DNA from: Chloroflexi bacterium OLB15
GTDB taxonomy: Bacteria; Chloroflexota; Anaerolineae; Aggregatilineales; Phototrophicaceae
NCBI GenBank assembly: GCA_001567085.1
Contig: LMZS01000177.1
Location: 1-64,000 of the forward strand
DNA length: 64,000 nt
Direction: 5' to 3'
Part shown: positions 19,753-29,303 of the stretch, one piece after another
How positions within the stretch are numbered: position 1 is the stretch's first letter
How the letters are laid out: each line of letters opens with the position of its first letter
Translations under genes and position numbers: made by a program
The notes under the pieces: generated by a model
The model's input: the letters and a program-made list of their open reading frames with translations, nothing else
Told to the model about the DNA's origin: nothing
Databases searched by the model: none

Positions 19753-21441
19753 TTAACCTTTGTTAATCATCACAAAGCTGTTACTGTGCTGCGTTGGCGT
19801 TATCAGACGGTACAATGGCCGTCTCTTCGCTAGTTGCTCCGCCGGCTTTTCAGGCGCAAGCTGAGCCAGTTTATCGAGCAATTTTAGCAGACCGTTGTAA
19901 AGCACGAACGGCACCGCCAGCAGCCCGCCTAGCGCCTGTACAAGCGCATAGCCGATTCCCCCACGCTCCCCCGTGATAATCGGGTCAGTGGCAAGGTCTT
20001 CGATTTCAGCGTCAGGCTGATTCTCACTGCTGCGCCGCACCAGCAATCCGCCCACAATCAGCACCGCCAGCAGCACCACCGCCGAGAAGATGCCGTAAGC
20101 AACGGGCGAACCCAGCGCATCGCCAATGAGAATTGAAACCGCCGTCCAGCCCACCGCAACCATCGCCAGCGGCAGCATGACTTTCCAGCCAAGCGCCATC
20201 AGGCGATCATAGCGGATACGCGGCAGGGTGGCGCGGATCCAGACCATGATGAACAGGAAGATCAGGATTTTCCCGACCAGCACAATCGGGCCAAGAATAG
20301 GCACTGCCTGCACCAAACCGAAACCATCGTTATAGCCGCCAAGATACAGCGAAGCGACAACCGCGCTCACGCCGATCATGCTGAGGTATTCAGCCATCAT
20401 AAAGCTGGCGAATTTCATACCGCTGTACTCAGTCATGAAACCCTGCGTCAATTCCTGTTCCGCTTCAGGCAAGTCAAACGGTGAGCGATTAAGCTCTGCC
20501 AGCAGCGCGATGAAGAGGATGACGAAAGCGACAGGATTCTGGAAGATAAACCAGTCATAGAAATAGGTCTGCGCGTTGATGATGTCGCCAACGCTCATGC
20601 TGCCGACCACCATGATCGGCACAGCCATCGTTAAACCAAGGCTCAATTCGTAGCTCAACATCTGCGCAGATGCGCGCAGCGCGCCAAGAGCCGCATATTT
20701 ATTATTGCTAGACCAGCCCGCCAGCACGACGCCATACGTTCCAATGCTGGTGATTGCCAGCAGCCACAGTACGCCAACGTTGGGGTCTGCCAAGCCGAGG
20801 GGAACGCTGTACACGTTACCATCGAACCAGGGGATGAGCAGATCAGGGCCTAACGGCACCACCGCCAGCAGAATGACGGCAGGAACAACTTTGAGAATGG
20901 GGGCGATGCGGTATACCCACTTATCGGCACCCGCAGGCTCAATATCTTCCTTAAAAATCAGTTTCACGCCGTCGGCAGCAGGCTGAAGCAAACCCGCTGG
21001 CCCCACGCGGTTCGGGCCAGTACGCTGCTGAAAGAACGCAATCAAGCGGCGTTCCAACAGCGTTAAGTAGGCAAAACTGGTTAAGAACACGAAGAAAAAT
21101 ATCAGCGAAAAGATGATCGCCTGCACCGTGCTGCATCCCGATTCGGTGCGGCAATCAATCGCCTGCGAATAATCCACGCGATTGTTGTTGAAGATGAAAT
21201 TCAACACATTAGACAGCGCATCACCCAGCGCCTGCTGGTTCGGCTCAAGAATTGACCAGCCCACCAGCGTAAGCACCACCAGAATGACGGTAATGATTCC
21301 GCCGACAAAAAGCAGCGCCAGCAGGTTTGCCCAGGGGTAGAATCGTTCCGGCACAACGTTATCGCGAAACTGAACATACCCGTGAACGAGTTCGTTCAGT
21401 GGGCCGCGACGCTTGCCTGGCGTCGAAGACACCGTCGCCAT
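19753..21441 (-). CDS. nuoH: NADH-quinone oxidoreductase subunit H
   Basis: NuoH forms the quinone chamber and E-channel of complex I. The open frame begins at 21456, but the ATG at 21441 follows GAGAGGTAAAACT and is the better start (about 562 residues). Typical NuoH has 330-450 residues. This one has an extended N-terminus (about 45 soluble residues before helix 1), an extra stretch carrying two Cys (CRTESGCST) after helix 1, and a longer C-terminus. The core is conserved: ERRLIAFFQQRTGPNRVGPAGLLQPAADGVKLIFKED, AELNRSPFDLPEAEQELTQGFMTEYSGMKFA, and WIRATLPRIRYDRLM. The nuoG stop lies four bases upstream. Confidence 0.96.
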   Translation of the reverse strand: MATVSSTPGKRRGPLNELVHGYVQFRDNVVPERFYPWANLLALLFVGGIITVILVVLTLVGWSILEPNQQALGDALSNVLNFIFNNNRVDYSQAIDCRTESGCSTVQAIIFSLIFFFVFLTSFAYLTLLERRLIAFFQQRTGPNRVGPAGLLQPAADGVKLIFKEDIEPAGADKWVYRIAPILKVVPAVILLAVVPLGPDLLIPWFDGNVYSVPLGLADPNVGVLWLLAITSIGTYGVVLAGWSSNNKYAALGALRASAQMLSYELSLGLTMAVPIMVVGSMSVGDIINAQTYFYDWFIFQNPVAFVILFIALLAELNRSPFDLPEAEQELTQGFMTEYSGMKFASFMMAEYLSMIGVSAVVASLYLGGYNDGFGLVQAVPILGPIVLVGKILIFLFIMVWIRATLPRIRYDRLMALGWKVMLPLAMVAVGWTAVSILIGDALGSPVAYGIFSAVVLLAVLIVGGLLVRRSSENQPDAEIEDLATDPIITGERGGIGYALVQALGGLLAVPFVLYNGLLKLLDKLAQLAPEKPAEQLAKRRPLYRLITPTQHSNSFVMINKG

Positions 21442-21445
21442 AGTT

Positions 21446-23950
21446 TTACCTCTCAACCTTCGTTACTGTGCCAGATGTAATGGTTAACGCAGACGCGGCT
21501 TCCTGCAAATTACACGGAAGCAGAACGCTTCCCTTCGGAGCAGCGCCGTTCACATGAGCGCGCACATTCACAGAATGACCGGCACCCACGTCAACTTTTA
21601 CGACATCGCCGTCTTTAAGATTCAGCTTAACGGCATCTTCAGCATTGATCTCTACATAAGGATCGGCGATGCGCGCAGCCATCATATGTGCTTCACTTGG
21701 CTGGAACACACGCTCGCGATTGTACAGGCGGATGGTCGGCACGACCAACAGTTCGCCCTTCGATACCTTGACTGCTTTTTCCGGCTTCACATCGCCGGCT
21801 TCTACTGCCCCGCCTTCATCGGCAGCAGTGGCGATTTGCACCCCCAGACCACCTGTATTGGCGTAGGCGGTGCCACCATAATACAGATCGTCTCCGCCAA
21901 CCAGCGGGAACTGTGGTTCAACCTTCGCCAGTTCAGGGAACTTACAACCGGCGTAAGCGGGAATATTTGCAACAATCTCGTTCATCACCTGCGCAGCAGA
22001 GAGCTTCGCTTTGCCCTGCCCCGACTTTTCAGCAATACGGGCTAGCGCCTGCCATGCGGGCAGCGATTCACCCATCGCCCCCTGCGCCGTGTAGAAACGC
22101 TGAACGCGGCGCTCGGCATTGGTGAACGAACCATCACGCTCGGCAAAGCTTTGAATGGGCAGCACGACCTTTGACTGTTCGGCGGCAACGTCCATAAACA
22201 GGCTCAGGCTGATGACCGATTCAACTTTAGAGAGCCATTCTGCTGCTGCCGGATCGTCAGATACAACATCTGCCTGCGCGAGGATCAAGACTTTTGGCGG
22301 GTTCTGGATGATATCCTGCGTCGCTTCCGGCGAGAAACCGGTGTAGTGCAAGCCCAGCATATTTGAGCCACGGAACACGCCGACCAAGCCGTTATTAACT
22401 TTGCCCGTATGTCCGGTTTCAATCAGGAAATTGGCTGCGGCTTGCATTAGCGCGCGGCTGCCAGCCAGCGTCAAGCCTTCCGCGCCAGCGAAGATGACCA
22501 GATTCTTCGCGCTCGCGAGTTTTTCCGCGATTTCCGCGTTGTCTTTACGAATGTTTGCCAACATATCGGCGGCGTGGCCGGTTTCATAGGTGATTGTTGC
22601 CGAAGCAAAATCATCCATGCGGGTGTGACGGGCATTCGCGACAACCAGATACGCCCCGCGATCCGCCGCCACCTTCGTGCGCAGGCGGAACATCGGCGCT
22701 TCTTCTTCGAGATCAGAAGCGATTACGAGAATAGCATCGCCTGCGCCAAGGCTGCCAAGATTTGAACCTTTGCCAATGCCCACCTGCGCAACCAGATCAG
22801 CGCCAGTATGCGTAGGCGGCCATGCCCCAAGACGCTCACTCCCCAAGCCTTTAAGCAGCTGCGCCAGCGTCCACGCATCTTCATTAGAGAGCGAGGTTCC
22901 GGCGATAGCCGCCACGCTGCCGTTCGCTTCCTGAAGCAGTTTGGCGGCGGCGGCAGTAGCTTCGCTCCAGGTTTCCCGTGAAAGCGAGCCAGCGCCGTTA
23001 CGAATCATCGGCTCAAGCAAGCGCTCATTGCTGCGTGAGAAGTGATGCCCGAAGCGTCCTTTATCGCACATCCAGATTTCATTCACCTGCTCATTCTGGC
23101 GGGGCATCATGCGCTTGATCATCACGCGGCCATCAAATTCACGATCCAACCGCGTGTTGGCGGTTGTGTTGCAGCCGACCGGGCAATGTGGGCAGATGCT
23201 GGGGACGCTGTTCAGCTCCCAGGGGCGCGCGCCAAAACGGAAGTCAACAGTAGTTAGCGCGCCTACAGGGCAAATATCTGTCGTGTTCCCTGAGAAATAG
23301 CTGTCAAAGCCGGGATCGCTGACCGTAATGATTTGCAAATCGCGACCGCGTTCGTGGAAGGCCAACACATCGTCGCCAGCCACTTCTGACTGAAAACGTA
23401 TACAGCGGGCACACTGAATGCAGCGTTCCTCATCAAGCACGATCAAGTCGCCTAACGGCGTGTTCTTGTCGAGGTGCTTTTTATCCTCAAAAGTCATGCG
23501 GCTAGTGCCGGGACCGAATTCCATCGTCTGGTTTTGCAGCGGGCATTCGCCGCCTTTATCGCAAACCGGGCAGTCCAGCGGGTGACTGGTGAGCAGAAAC
23601 TCAAGAATGTTATTGCGACCAGATTCCACCATCTCGGTTGTGGTGCGCAGCACCAGTCCATCAGATGCGGTCATGGTACAGGCAGTTTGCAGCTTGGGCA
23701 TCCAGCGAATTTGCGGGTTGCCGTTTTCATCCAACAACACTTCGCCTGTTGCGCGATCTTTCTGGATAGTTCCTGCTTCAACCAGACACATACGGCACAT
23801 GCCGACTGGTTTCATCTTAGGGTGATAGCAGAAGACAGGAATGATCACGCCGACGTGTTTAGCAGCATCAACCAGATTCATTCCCGGCGGGAATTCAAAT
23901 TCATGTCCGTCAATAATGACTTTTGCCAGCTTCGTCATTGCAGTGACCAT
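21446..23950 (-). CDS. nuoG: NADH-quinone oxidoreductase subunit G
   Basis: NuoG is the largest peripheral-arm subunit and carries several iron-sulfur clusters in a molybdopterin-oxidoreductase-like scaffold. The 834-residue protein starts with a [2Fe-2S] ferredoxin domain (GVIIPVFCYHPKMKPVGMCRMCLVEAG). It continues with the Cys-His ligand region (HPLDCPVCDKGGECPLQNQ), two four-Cys sites (CIQCARCIRFQSE and the TTDICPVGAL group), then CPHCPVGCNTT, probably the N7-type site. The molybdopterin-like body and a beta-rich C-terminal domain follow. No molybdenum cofactor role is expected in complex I. The start at 23950 or the ATG four codons later are both possible. Confidence 0.96.
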   Translation of the reverse strand: MVTAMTKLAKVIIDGHEFEFPPGMNLVDAAKHVGVIIPVFCYHPKMKPVGMCRMCLVEAGTIQKDRATGEVLLDENGNPQIRWMPKLQTACTMTASDGLVLRTTTEMVESGRNNILEFLLTSHPLDCPVCDKGGECPLQNQTMEFGPGTSRMTFEDKKHLDKNTPLGDLIVLDEERCIQCARCIRFQSEVAGDDVLAFHERGRDLQIITVSDPGFDSYFSGNTTDICPVGALTTVDFRFGARPWELNSVPSICPHCPVGCNTTANTRLDREFDGRVMIKRMMPRQNEQVNEIWMCDKGRFGHHFSRSNERLLEPMIRNGAGSLSRETWSEATAAAAKLLQEANGSVAAIAGTSLSNEDAWTLAQLLKGLGSERLGAWPPTHTGADLVAQVGIGKGSNLGSLGAGDAILVIASDLEEEAPMFRLRTKVAADRGAYLVVANARHTRMDDFASATITYETGHAADMLANIRKDNAEIAEKLASAKNLVIFAGAEGLTLAGSRALMQAAANFLIETGHTGKVNNGLVGVFRGSNMLGLHYTGFSPEATQDIIQNPPKVLILAQADVVSDDPAAAEWLSKVESVISLSLFMDVAAEQSKVVLPIQSFAERDGSFTNAERRVQRFYTAQGAMGESLPAWQALARIAEKSGQGKAKLSAAQVMNEIVANIPAYAGCKFPELAKVEPQFPLVGGDDLYYGGTAYANTGGLGVQIATAADEGGAVEAGDVKPEKAVKVSKGELLVVPTIRLYNRERVFQPSEAHMMAARIADPYVEINAEDAVKLNLKDGDVVKVDVGAGHSVNVRAHVNGAAPKGSVLLPCNLQEAASALTITSGTVTKVER

Positions 23951-24043
23951 GCAGTCTTACTCCGGCTTACAACTATGCCGATACTGTAGCGGAAAGCCCG
24001 CCGACTTTCTACGGTAACGCAGGTTAAGCCACGCTCAACCCTC

Positions 24044-24556
24044 TTAAAAACCTTGCTTCTGGCGCGCATCGCGCAAACCCGCGTAAGCGCGGTCTTGCAC
24101 AGTTTGCGCCACGATGCCCCAGCGGCTTTTAGCCACCTGATCTGAGGCCATTTCCAACGCGCGCTGGAAATCTGCTTCGGCAGCGGCGTATTCCTTCAAC
24201 TTAAACAGAAGTTCGCCGCGAAAAACATAATTCACAGCCCCTTCTGGATGGGCATCAATGGCGGCGTTCAGCTCATGTAACGCCTTTTCGTCTTTAGAAA
24301 GCTGCCGGTGAGCCTCTTGCTCTGGAGTCTCGGTACTGGCCTCCGCAGGCTCATCCCAACGCTTGCTAGCGGATTCATCGGCTTCTGCTTCGTGTGCTAA
24401 CGCCACCAGATGTTCCTGCTGAGCAGCTTCGTTTCCTGAAATATCACCGATGTTTGAAAGCCCACCTATTTCAGAAACCAGCAAGTCTTGTTCAGCAGAC
24501 AAGGCATCCAGATTCTGCGCCTGCTCGTCGCCCCCAGACCGCAGTTCGTCCGTCAC
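24044..24556 (-). CDS. TPR-containing protein encoded inside the nuo operon
   Basis: This 170-residue protein sits between nuoF and nuoG, two bases after the nuoF stop, so it is almost certainly cotranscribed with complex I genes. The first 90 residues are acidic and low in hydrophobics (Glu, Ala, Gln rich), probably disordered. Residues about 90-140 form one or two tetratricopeptide repeats: ALHELNAAIDAHPEGAVNYVFRGELL then KEYAAAEADFQRALEMA. TPRs mediate protein-protein contact. No signal peptide or membrane segment is seen, so it is cytoplasmic. It is not a standard complex I subunit; a role in assembly or as an accessory subunit is a guess from position only. Confidence 0.75.
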   Translation of the reverse strand: MTDELRSGGDEQAQNLDALSAEQDLLVSEIGGLSNIGDISGNEAAQQEHLVALAHEAEADESASKRWDEPAEASTETPEQEAHRQLSKDEKALHELNAAIDAHPEGAVNYVFRGELLFKLKEYAAAEADFQRALEMASDQVAKSRWGIVAQTVQDRAYAGLRDARQKQGF

Positions 24557-24558
24557 CC

Positions 24559-25854
24559 CTAATGCCCCGCAACTACGACTGGCGCGGCAGTTCCATCCAG
24601 ACGCGCCTTGAAATCTTCAGGGAAATTCTTGATGGTATAGATGATCGGGTTGGCTGCGAATTCGCCTAGCGCGCACAGGGTCACCCCCTGCATATTACGA
24701 GCGACGCTGGCGATCAGGTCAACATCTTTTTCCTGCCCCTGCCCGCTCATGATGCGATCCAAAGTCTTGTCCAGCCAATAAGTGCCTTCGCGGCAAGGCG
24801 TGCACTTTCCGCAGCTTTCATGCTTAAAGAATTTGGTGATCTTGGCAGCAACCCACGTCATGTCCGTATCTTCATCCATAACGATGATTGAAGCTGAGCC
24901 TAGAATCGAGCCGATTTTAGCGAAATCTTCATAGGTCATCGGCGTATCCAGAAGCGGATCGTCGTTGCCAGCGAAGCGGATAACCGGGCCAGAGCCGCCC
25001 GAAGGCAGCACGCCTTTTAGCTGCTTGCCGTTAGCGATGCCGCCCGCATGGGTAAAGAGCAGTTCGCGCAGCGTCGTTCCAAGCGGAAGCTCATAATTAC
25101 CCGGCTTTTCGACATGCCCGCTAACACAAAACACTTTGGTTCCGGGGCTTTGCTCGGTGCCAATTTTCTTGTATTCGTCGGCGCCGTTGTTGATAATCCA
25201 GGGCACGTTAGTCAGCGTTTCAACGTTGTTGATCACCGACGGTTCGCCATAAAGGCCGCCGCCCTTATTGGCCGGGAATGGTGGGCGCACACGGGGCATG
25301 CCCAATTTACCTTCAAGGCTCTCCAGCAGCGCGCTCTCTTCACCGCAGATATAGGCGCCCGCGCCAAGATGCGTGTACACCATGCAATTCCAGCCGCTAC
25401 CAGCAATGTTATCGCCTACCAGCCCCTTCTTACGCGCATCTTCAATATGTTGATCGAGGCTTTGGGCTAAATCCCAAAATTCGCCGCGCAGATAGATATA
25501 GACCGCTGTAGCCTGAATCGCCCACGCCGCAATCAGCGAGCCTTCGATCAATTGGTGCGGGTTGTTCTCGATGATCTGGCGATCTTTGAAGGTGCCGGTT
25601 TCGCTTTCGTCAGCGTTTACAACCACATATTTAACTGGCTCTGACTGCGGAATAAAGCTCCACTTTACGCCCGTCGGGAAACCAGCGCCGCCGCGCCCAC
25701 GCAGGTTAGAAGCCTTGACGAGATCAATCACTTCCGCAGGCTTCATCTTCAGCGCTTTTTTGAGCGCGTCATAACCGCCATGTTTCAGATACACAGGCAG
25801 TTCGTGGATATTCGGCACATCTTTTTCGCGATAGATAATGTTCAAATTTGCCAT
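24559..25854 (-). CDS. nuoF: NADH-quinone oxidoreductase subunit F
   Basis: NuoF binds NADH and FMN and holds cluster N3, the entry point for electrons. The 431-residue length is normal. Motifs: the glycine-rich NADH/FMN site GRGGAGFPTGVKWSF near residue 53, YVVVNADESETGTFKDR, GAGAYICGEESALLESLEG, and the cluster ligands ESCGKCTPCREG near residue 347. It follows nuoE by 18 bases. The presence of E, F and G shows a full NADH-oxidising complex I rather than the 11-subunit form. Confidence 0.98.
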   Translation of the reverse strand: MANLNIIYREKDVPNIHELPVYLKHGGYDALKKALKMKPAEVIDLVKASNLRGRGGAGFPTGVKWSFIPQSEPVKYVVVNADESETGTFKDRQIIENNPHQLIEGSLIAAWAIQATAVYIYLRGEFWDLAQSLDQHIEDARKKGLVGDNIAGSGWNCMVYTHLGAGAYICGEESALLESLEGKLGMPRVRPPFPANKGGGLYGEPSVINNVETLTNVPWIINNGADEYKKIGTEQSPGTKVFCVSGHVEKPGNYELPLGTTLRELLFTHAGGIANGKQLKGVLPSGGSGPVIRFAGNDDPLLDTPMTYEDFAKIGSILGSASIIVMDEDTDMTWVAAKITKFFKHESCGKCTPCREGTYWLDKTLDRIMSGQGQEKDVDLIASVARNMQGVTLCALGEFAANPIIYTIKNFPEDFKARLDGTAAPVVVAGH

Positions 25855-25872
25855 CTCGTATCCGTCCGGCCT

Positions 25873-26415
25873 TTACGGCTTGGAGTCGCTCTTTTCTTTC
25901 GTCTTTTTGGCTTTAGCCGGCTTAGCAGCTTCATTTGCTTGCGCCGCTTCCTCGCGCCAGTGGTCTAACAGCGGCACCATCTTTTCCATATCCAGATTTT
26001 CGACGAAGTGAAAATTGCACTGCATCATCGGCGCTTTGTCGCAAGCGGCCAGGCACATTACATGTTCAACCGTGAACACCCCGTCTTCGGTGGTGCCGCC
26101 ATCATCAACGCCAAGATATTCTTTCAAATCGGCATAGAATTTGTCAGCGCCGCGTAAAGCACAGGCAAGGTCTGTACACACCTGAAGCCAGTATTTACCC
26201 TTTGGATTCTCAGAATACATGGTGTAGAAGCCGGCAATCGAGCGTACCTGCGTCGGATCCATGTCGCACAGAGCGGCGACTTCGGCTACGCCTTCATCGT
26301 TTACATAGCCGTATTCTTCCTGCGCAATATACAGCAGCGGCATCACAGCCGAGCGCTTAGTCGGATATTTCGAGAAGATATATTCGATTTTGGAGGCGTA
26401 CTTTTCCGCAAGCAT
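25873..26415 (-). CDS. nuoE: NADH-quinone oxidoreductase subunit E
   Basis: NuoE is the 24-kDa type subunit with a thioredoxin-like fold and the [2Fe-2S] cluster N1a. The 180-residue protein shows the helical N-terminus with SAVMPLLYIAQEEYGYVNDE, then the cluster ligands CTDLAC and, about 40 residues on, CLAAC. The C-terminus ends in a Lys/Ala-rich tail (AKPAKAKKTKEK). It is preceded by a 105-base gap after nuoD containing an AT-rich inverted repeat. Confidence 0.97.
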   Translation of the reverse strand: MLAEKYASKIEYIFSKYPTKRSAVMPLLYIAQEEYGYVNDEGVAEVAALCDMDPTQVRSIAGFYTMYSENPKGKYWLQVCTDLACALRGADKFYADLKEYLGVDDGGTTEDGVFTVEHVMCLAACDKAPMMQCNFHFVENLDMEKMVPLLDHWREEAAQANEAAKPAKAKKTKEKSDSKP

Positions 26416-26455
26416 TACGTTTCCTTTGCAGAAACGAGTAAAAGGTTGACAGTAA

Positions 26456-26494
26456 AAAGTTAAAAGTGTTCCCTACATTACGCCTTTTAACTTT
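26456..26494. repeat. AT-rich inverted repeat between nuoD and nuoE
   Basis: AAAGTTAAAAG (26456-26466) and CTTTTAACTTT (26484-26494) are perfect inverted copies, 17 bases apart. A further CTTTTAACCC at 26505-26514 and AAAAGGTTGAC at about 26440 resemble the same motif. There is no T-tract in the right place for a terminator; it may be a small hairpin influencing RNA stability. Confidence 0.6.
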
Positions 26495-26520
26495 CGCCCG
26501 CTATCTTTTAACCCATCTCT

Positions 26521-27822
26521 TTACCTATCGCTATCCCCAAGCACGCAGTCAATGCTGCCCACAATGCCGATCAAGTCTGCAAGCATGTAACCGGAACACA
26601 GTTTGCCGAGCGCGCTAATATGCATAAATGAAGGCGTCTTGAAATGTACTCTGCGGGGCTTGTTGCCGCCTGTACCATGCAGGTAGCAGCCGATTTCACC
26701 GCGCGGGCTTTCAATCGCCACATACACTTCTTCATCTGGTACGGAATAGCCCTCCGTCCACAATTTGAAGTGATGGATTACCGCTTCCATGCTGCGCCCT
26801 AGCTCAGCGCGCGGCGGCGGCACAAACTTACGGTTATTTGAACGGAAGCCGCCCGAAGCTGAAGAGAGTTTCTTGATTGCCTGCTGGATGATCTTCACGC
26901 TTTCGCGCATCTCATGTACACGAATGATGTAACGATCAAACACATCACCATGTTCGCCAAGCGGCACGTTGAAGTCATAATTCTCATAGCCGCTGTACGG
27001 CATGGCTTTGCGAATATCGAAATTGACGCCGCTGCCACGCAGGCACGGGCCAGAGAGCGCCAGCGCAATCGCTTCTTCTGGTTCAATGACGCCAATACCC
27101 TCAGTACGATCCCGCCAGATCGGGTTATTGGTCAGCAGTTTTTCATAATCATCAATGCGATTCGGGAAATAGCCGAGAAATTTCTCAAGCGCAGGCAGGA
27201 AATCTTCGGGCAGATCACGCCACACGCCGCCGGGGCGAATGTAGCTGGTCATCATGCGCTGCCCGCCGAGCTTCTCGAACATATCGAGAATAAATTCACG
27301 CTCGCGGAAACAGTACAGGAAAACGCTCATCGCGCCCATGTCCATCGCATGCGTGCCCAGCCATACAAGGTGGCTGTTCAAGCGGGTAAGCTCAAGGCAA
27401 ATGACGCGGATCACCTGCGCCCGTTCGGGCACATCCAGCCCGGTCAGCTTTTCAACCGCCAGCGAAAAGACGGCGTTATTGCTCATCGGCGCAAGGTAAT
27501 CCATGCGGTCAGTGAGCGTGACGGCCTTTTCGTAGCTTTTACTCTCGATGTTCTTCTCGATGCCGGTATGCAGATAGCCGACATCTGGCAGACAGGTAAC
27601 AATTTCTTCGCCGTCTAATTCGAGCAGCAAGCGCAGCACGCCGTGTGTACTAGGATGATGCGGCCCCAGGTTGAGGAGCATCGTTTCGCCGGTAATTGCG
27701 CGATCAGAAACCAGCCCACGCAAATCTTCGAGGCTGCCTTCCCATGTTTGCCCCTGCCCCAGGGCATTTTCGGTAGCTTCAGGAATTTCAAGCGCCAGAG
27801 GGCGTTTGGATGTTGTCGCCAT
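26521..27822 (-). CDS. nuoD: NADH-quinone oxidoreductase subunit D
   Basis: NuoD, the 49-kDa type subunit, forms the quinone-binding pocket together with NuoB. The 433-residue length is slightly above the usual 400 because of about 45 leading residues with no clear motif. Conserved parts: LNLGPHHPSTHGVLR with the quinone-site His, GYLHTGIEKN, DRMDYLAPMSNN, RGSGVNFDIRKAMPYSGYENYDF, and ESPRGEIGCYLHGTGG near the C-terminus. The end IGSIDCVLGDSDR replaces the usual GS(I/L)D(I/P)V(L/M)GEVDR, a conservative change. It starts 14 bases after the nuoC stop. Confidence 0.98.
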   Translation of the reverse strand: MATTSKRPLALEIPEATENALGQGQTWEGSLEDLRGLVSDRAITGETMLLNLGPHHPSTHGVLRLLLELDGEEIVTCLPDVGYLHTGIEKNIESKSYEKAVTLTDRMDYLAPMSNNAVFSLAVEKLTGLDVPERAQVIRVICLELTRLNSHLVWLGTHAMDMGAMSVFLYCFREREFILDMFEKLGGQRMMTSYIRPGGVWRDLPEDFLPALEKFLGYFPNRIDDYEKLLTNNPIWRDRTEGIGVIEPEEAIALALSGPCLRGSGVNFDIRKAMPYSGYENYDFNVPLGEHGDVFDRYIIRVHEMRESVKIIQQAIKKLSSASGGFRSNNRKFVPPPRAELGRSMEAVIHHFKLWTEGYSVPDEEVYVAIESPRGEIGCYLHGTGGNKPRRVHFKTPSFMHISALGKLCSGYMLADLIGIVGSIDCVLGDSDR

Positions 27823-27836
27823 GAGGTTCTCCGCAC

Positions 27837-28391
27837 CTAATCCTTCGCGTACGGCTTGTGTTTATTAATTTCGTCGGCATTGAACGAGAACATGATGGTT
27901 TCATAGCCGAGCGGGTAATCACGCCGGTGCGGGTGTCCCTCCCAATCCTCAGGCATCAGCACCCGCCGCAGGTTAGGATGCCCTTCAAAAGGAATGCCCA
28001 TCATGTCAAAAATTTCACGCTCAAGCCAGTTTGCGCCGTCCCACAGGGTCGTGATTGTAGGGATCGCTACATCCTCATCAACAAACGTCTTGAGGCGGAT
28101 ACGGCGGTTATAAAGCAGCGAATACAGGTGATAAGATACGCCGAAACGTGCCGGACGATCACCGTAATCGCCATAGCCCTTGATCGGGTCAAAATAGTCA
28201 ACCGCGCTGATATCTGACAGATAGTTAAAGATCAATCCGCGCGTGTCACGAAGGAAACGGACAGCGCGTTCAACGTCAGCCGGATCAACAATGAGCGTTA
28301 GCTCACCGCGAAACTCATGCGTTCCTTTGAGAACGCCAGGCAGCAGTTCTTCAAAGGCGACTGCGGGGGCAAGCGCGTCTGGAATATGCAT
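27837..28391 (-). CDS. nuoC: NADH-quinone oxidoreductase subunit C
   Basis: NuoC is the 30-kDa type peripheral subunit. The 184-residue protein ends with the family signature: DGANWLEREIFDMMGIPFEGHPNLRRVLMPEDWEGHPHRRDYPLGYE, where WxEREx(F/Y)DMxGxxFxxHPxLxRILxP is diagnostic. A central beta domain precedes it. It is separate from nuoD here, not fused as in Escherichia coli. It follows the nuoB stop by three bases. Confidence 0.97.
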   Translation of the reverse strand: MHIPDALAPAVAFEELLPGVLKGTHEFRGELTLIVDPADVERAVRFLRDTRGLIFNYLSDISAVDYFDPIKGYGDYGDRPARFGVSYHLYSLLYNRRIRLKTFVDEDVAIPTITTLWDGANWLEREIFDMMGIPFEGHPNLRRVLMPEDWEGHPHRRDYPLGYETIMFSFNADEINKHKPYAKD

Positions 28392-28394
28392 AAC

Positions 28395-28916
28395 TTACCT
28401 CGCGCCCTCAACAACCCAATTCTTCAAACGTTCACCCTGAACACGTTCGTGCAGGGTCAGAATACCGTGTATCAACTGCTCAGGACGTGGGGGGCAGCCA
28501 GCCACATAGACATCTACAGGGATGATTTCATCAACGCCCTGCACGATGGCATAGTTGTTGTATACGCCTCCACAAGATGCGCAGTCGCCCATCGAAATCA
28601 CATAGCGCGGCGCGGCCATCTGATCGTAAAGCTGGCGAATAACCGGCGCCATCTTACGGGTTACGCGGCCAGCCACGATGATTAAGTCGCTTTGGCGAGG
28701 GCTAGCCCGGTTTAATTCCATGCCGAAGCGCGACAGGTCGTAGTTCCCGGCCTGAGTGCTCATCATTTCAATCGCGCAGCAGGCCAACCCGAACAGCAAC
28801 GGCCACATCGCGCCAGTACGCGCCCAGTTAACCGCCACATCGAGGGTGGTGGTCACGACGCCAAGATCGCCGAGTTTGGATGAAACTACTCCCATTCCAG
28901 CGCCCCTATTCTCCAT
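28395..28916 (-). CDS. nuoB: NADH-quinone oxidoreductase subunit B
   Basis: NuoB carries cluster N2, which reduces quinone. The 173-residue frame has [12 protein letters not shown] with the tandem Cys pair near residue 46, then [33 protein letters not shown] and [14 protein letters not shown], giving the remaining two Cys ligands. The frame opens at 28916, overlapping nuoA by 31 bases; the ATG at 28895 ([10 protein letters not shown]), preceded by AGGGGCG, is an equally good start and shortens the overlap to 10 bases. Overlap implies translational coupling with nuoA. Confidence 0.97.
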   Translation of the reverse strand: MENRGAGMGVVSSKLGDLGVVTTTLDVAVNWARTGAMWPLLFGLACCAIEMMSTQAGNYDLSRFGMELNRASPRQSDLIIVAGRVTRKMAPVIRQLYDQMAAPRYVISMGDCASCGGVYNNYAIVQGVDEIIPVDVYVAGCPPRPEQLIHGILTLHERVQGERLKNWVVEGAR

Positions 28917-29248
28917 TCATAAATCAGGCCAATGGTTAGCACAGTGATGAAAATGCCCATCGTGACGAGCGCATACAAACCCATCTCGCGGAACACCACC
29001 GCCCACGGCAGGAAAAAAACAACTTCGATGTCAAACAAGATAAACAGGATAGCAACCAGGAAAAAGCGTATGGAATAGCGCCGGGCAGCAGTGCCAATCG
29101 GCTTCATACCGCTTTCATAGGGAGCAATCTTACGCGATGTCGGCTTCCAGGGACCAAACAGCCGCGAAATTAGCGAAATGATAATGGCGATCACTGTCGC
29201 GATGATCACAAGCACTAATATGGGCGCAAATTCGTTGAGTGCATCCAT
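28886..29248 (-). CDS. nuoA: NADH-quinone oxidoreductase subunit A
   Basis: NuoA is a three-helix subunit at the heel of complex I near the quinone channel. The 120-residue length is standard. It reads [22 protein letters not shown], then the loop [41 protein letters not shown], with the diagnostic YE(S/C)G and FDIE(V/T) motifs and acidic residues. It is the first gene of the nuoA-I unit, about 50 bases after the predicted transcription start. Confidence 0.97.
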   Translation of the reverse strand: MDALNEFAPILVLVIIATVIAIIISLISRLFGPWKPTSRKIAPYESGMKPIGTAARRYSIRFFLVAILFILFDIEVVFFLPWAVVFREMGLYALVTMGIFITVLTIGLIYEWRIGALEWE

Positions 29249-29303
29249 TGGGTGAACCTAAAATTGAGGTGTTTGTACAATTTGGATCAATCACACGAAA
29301 GGT

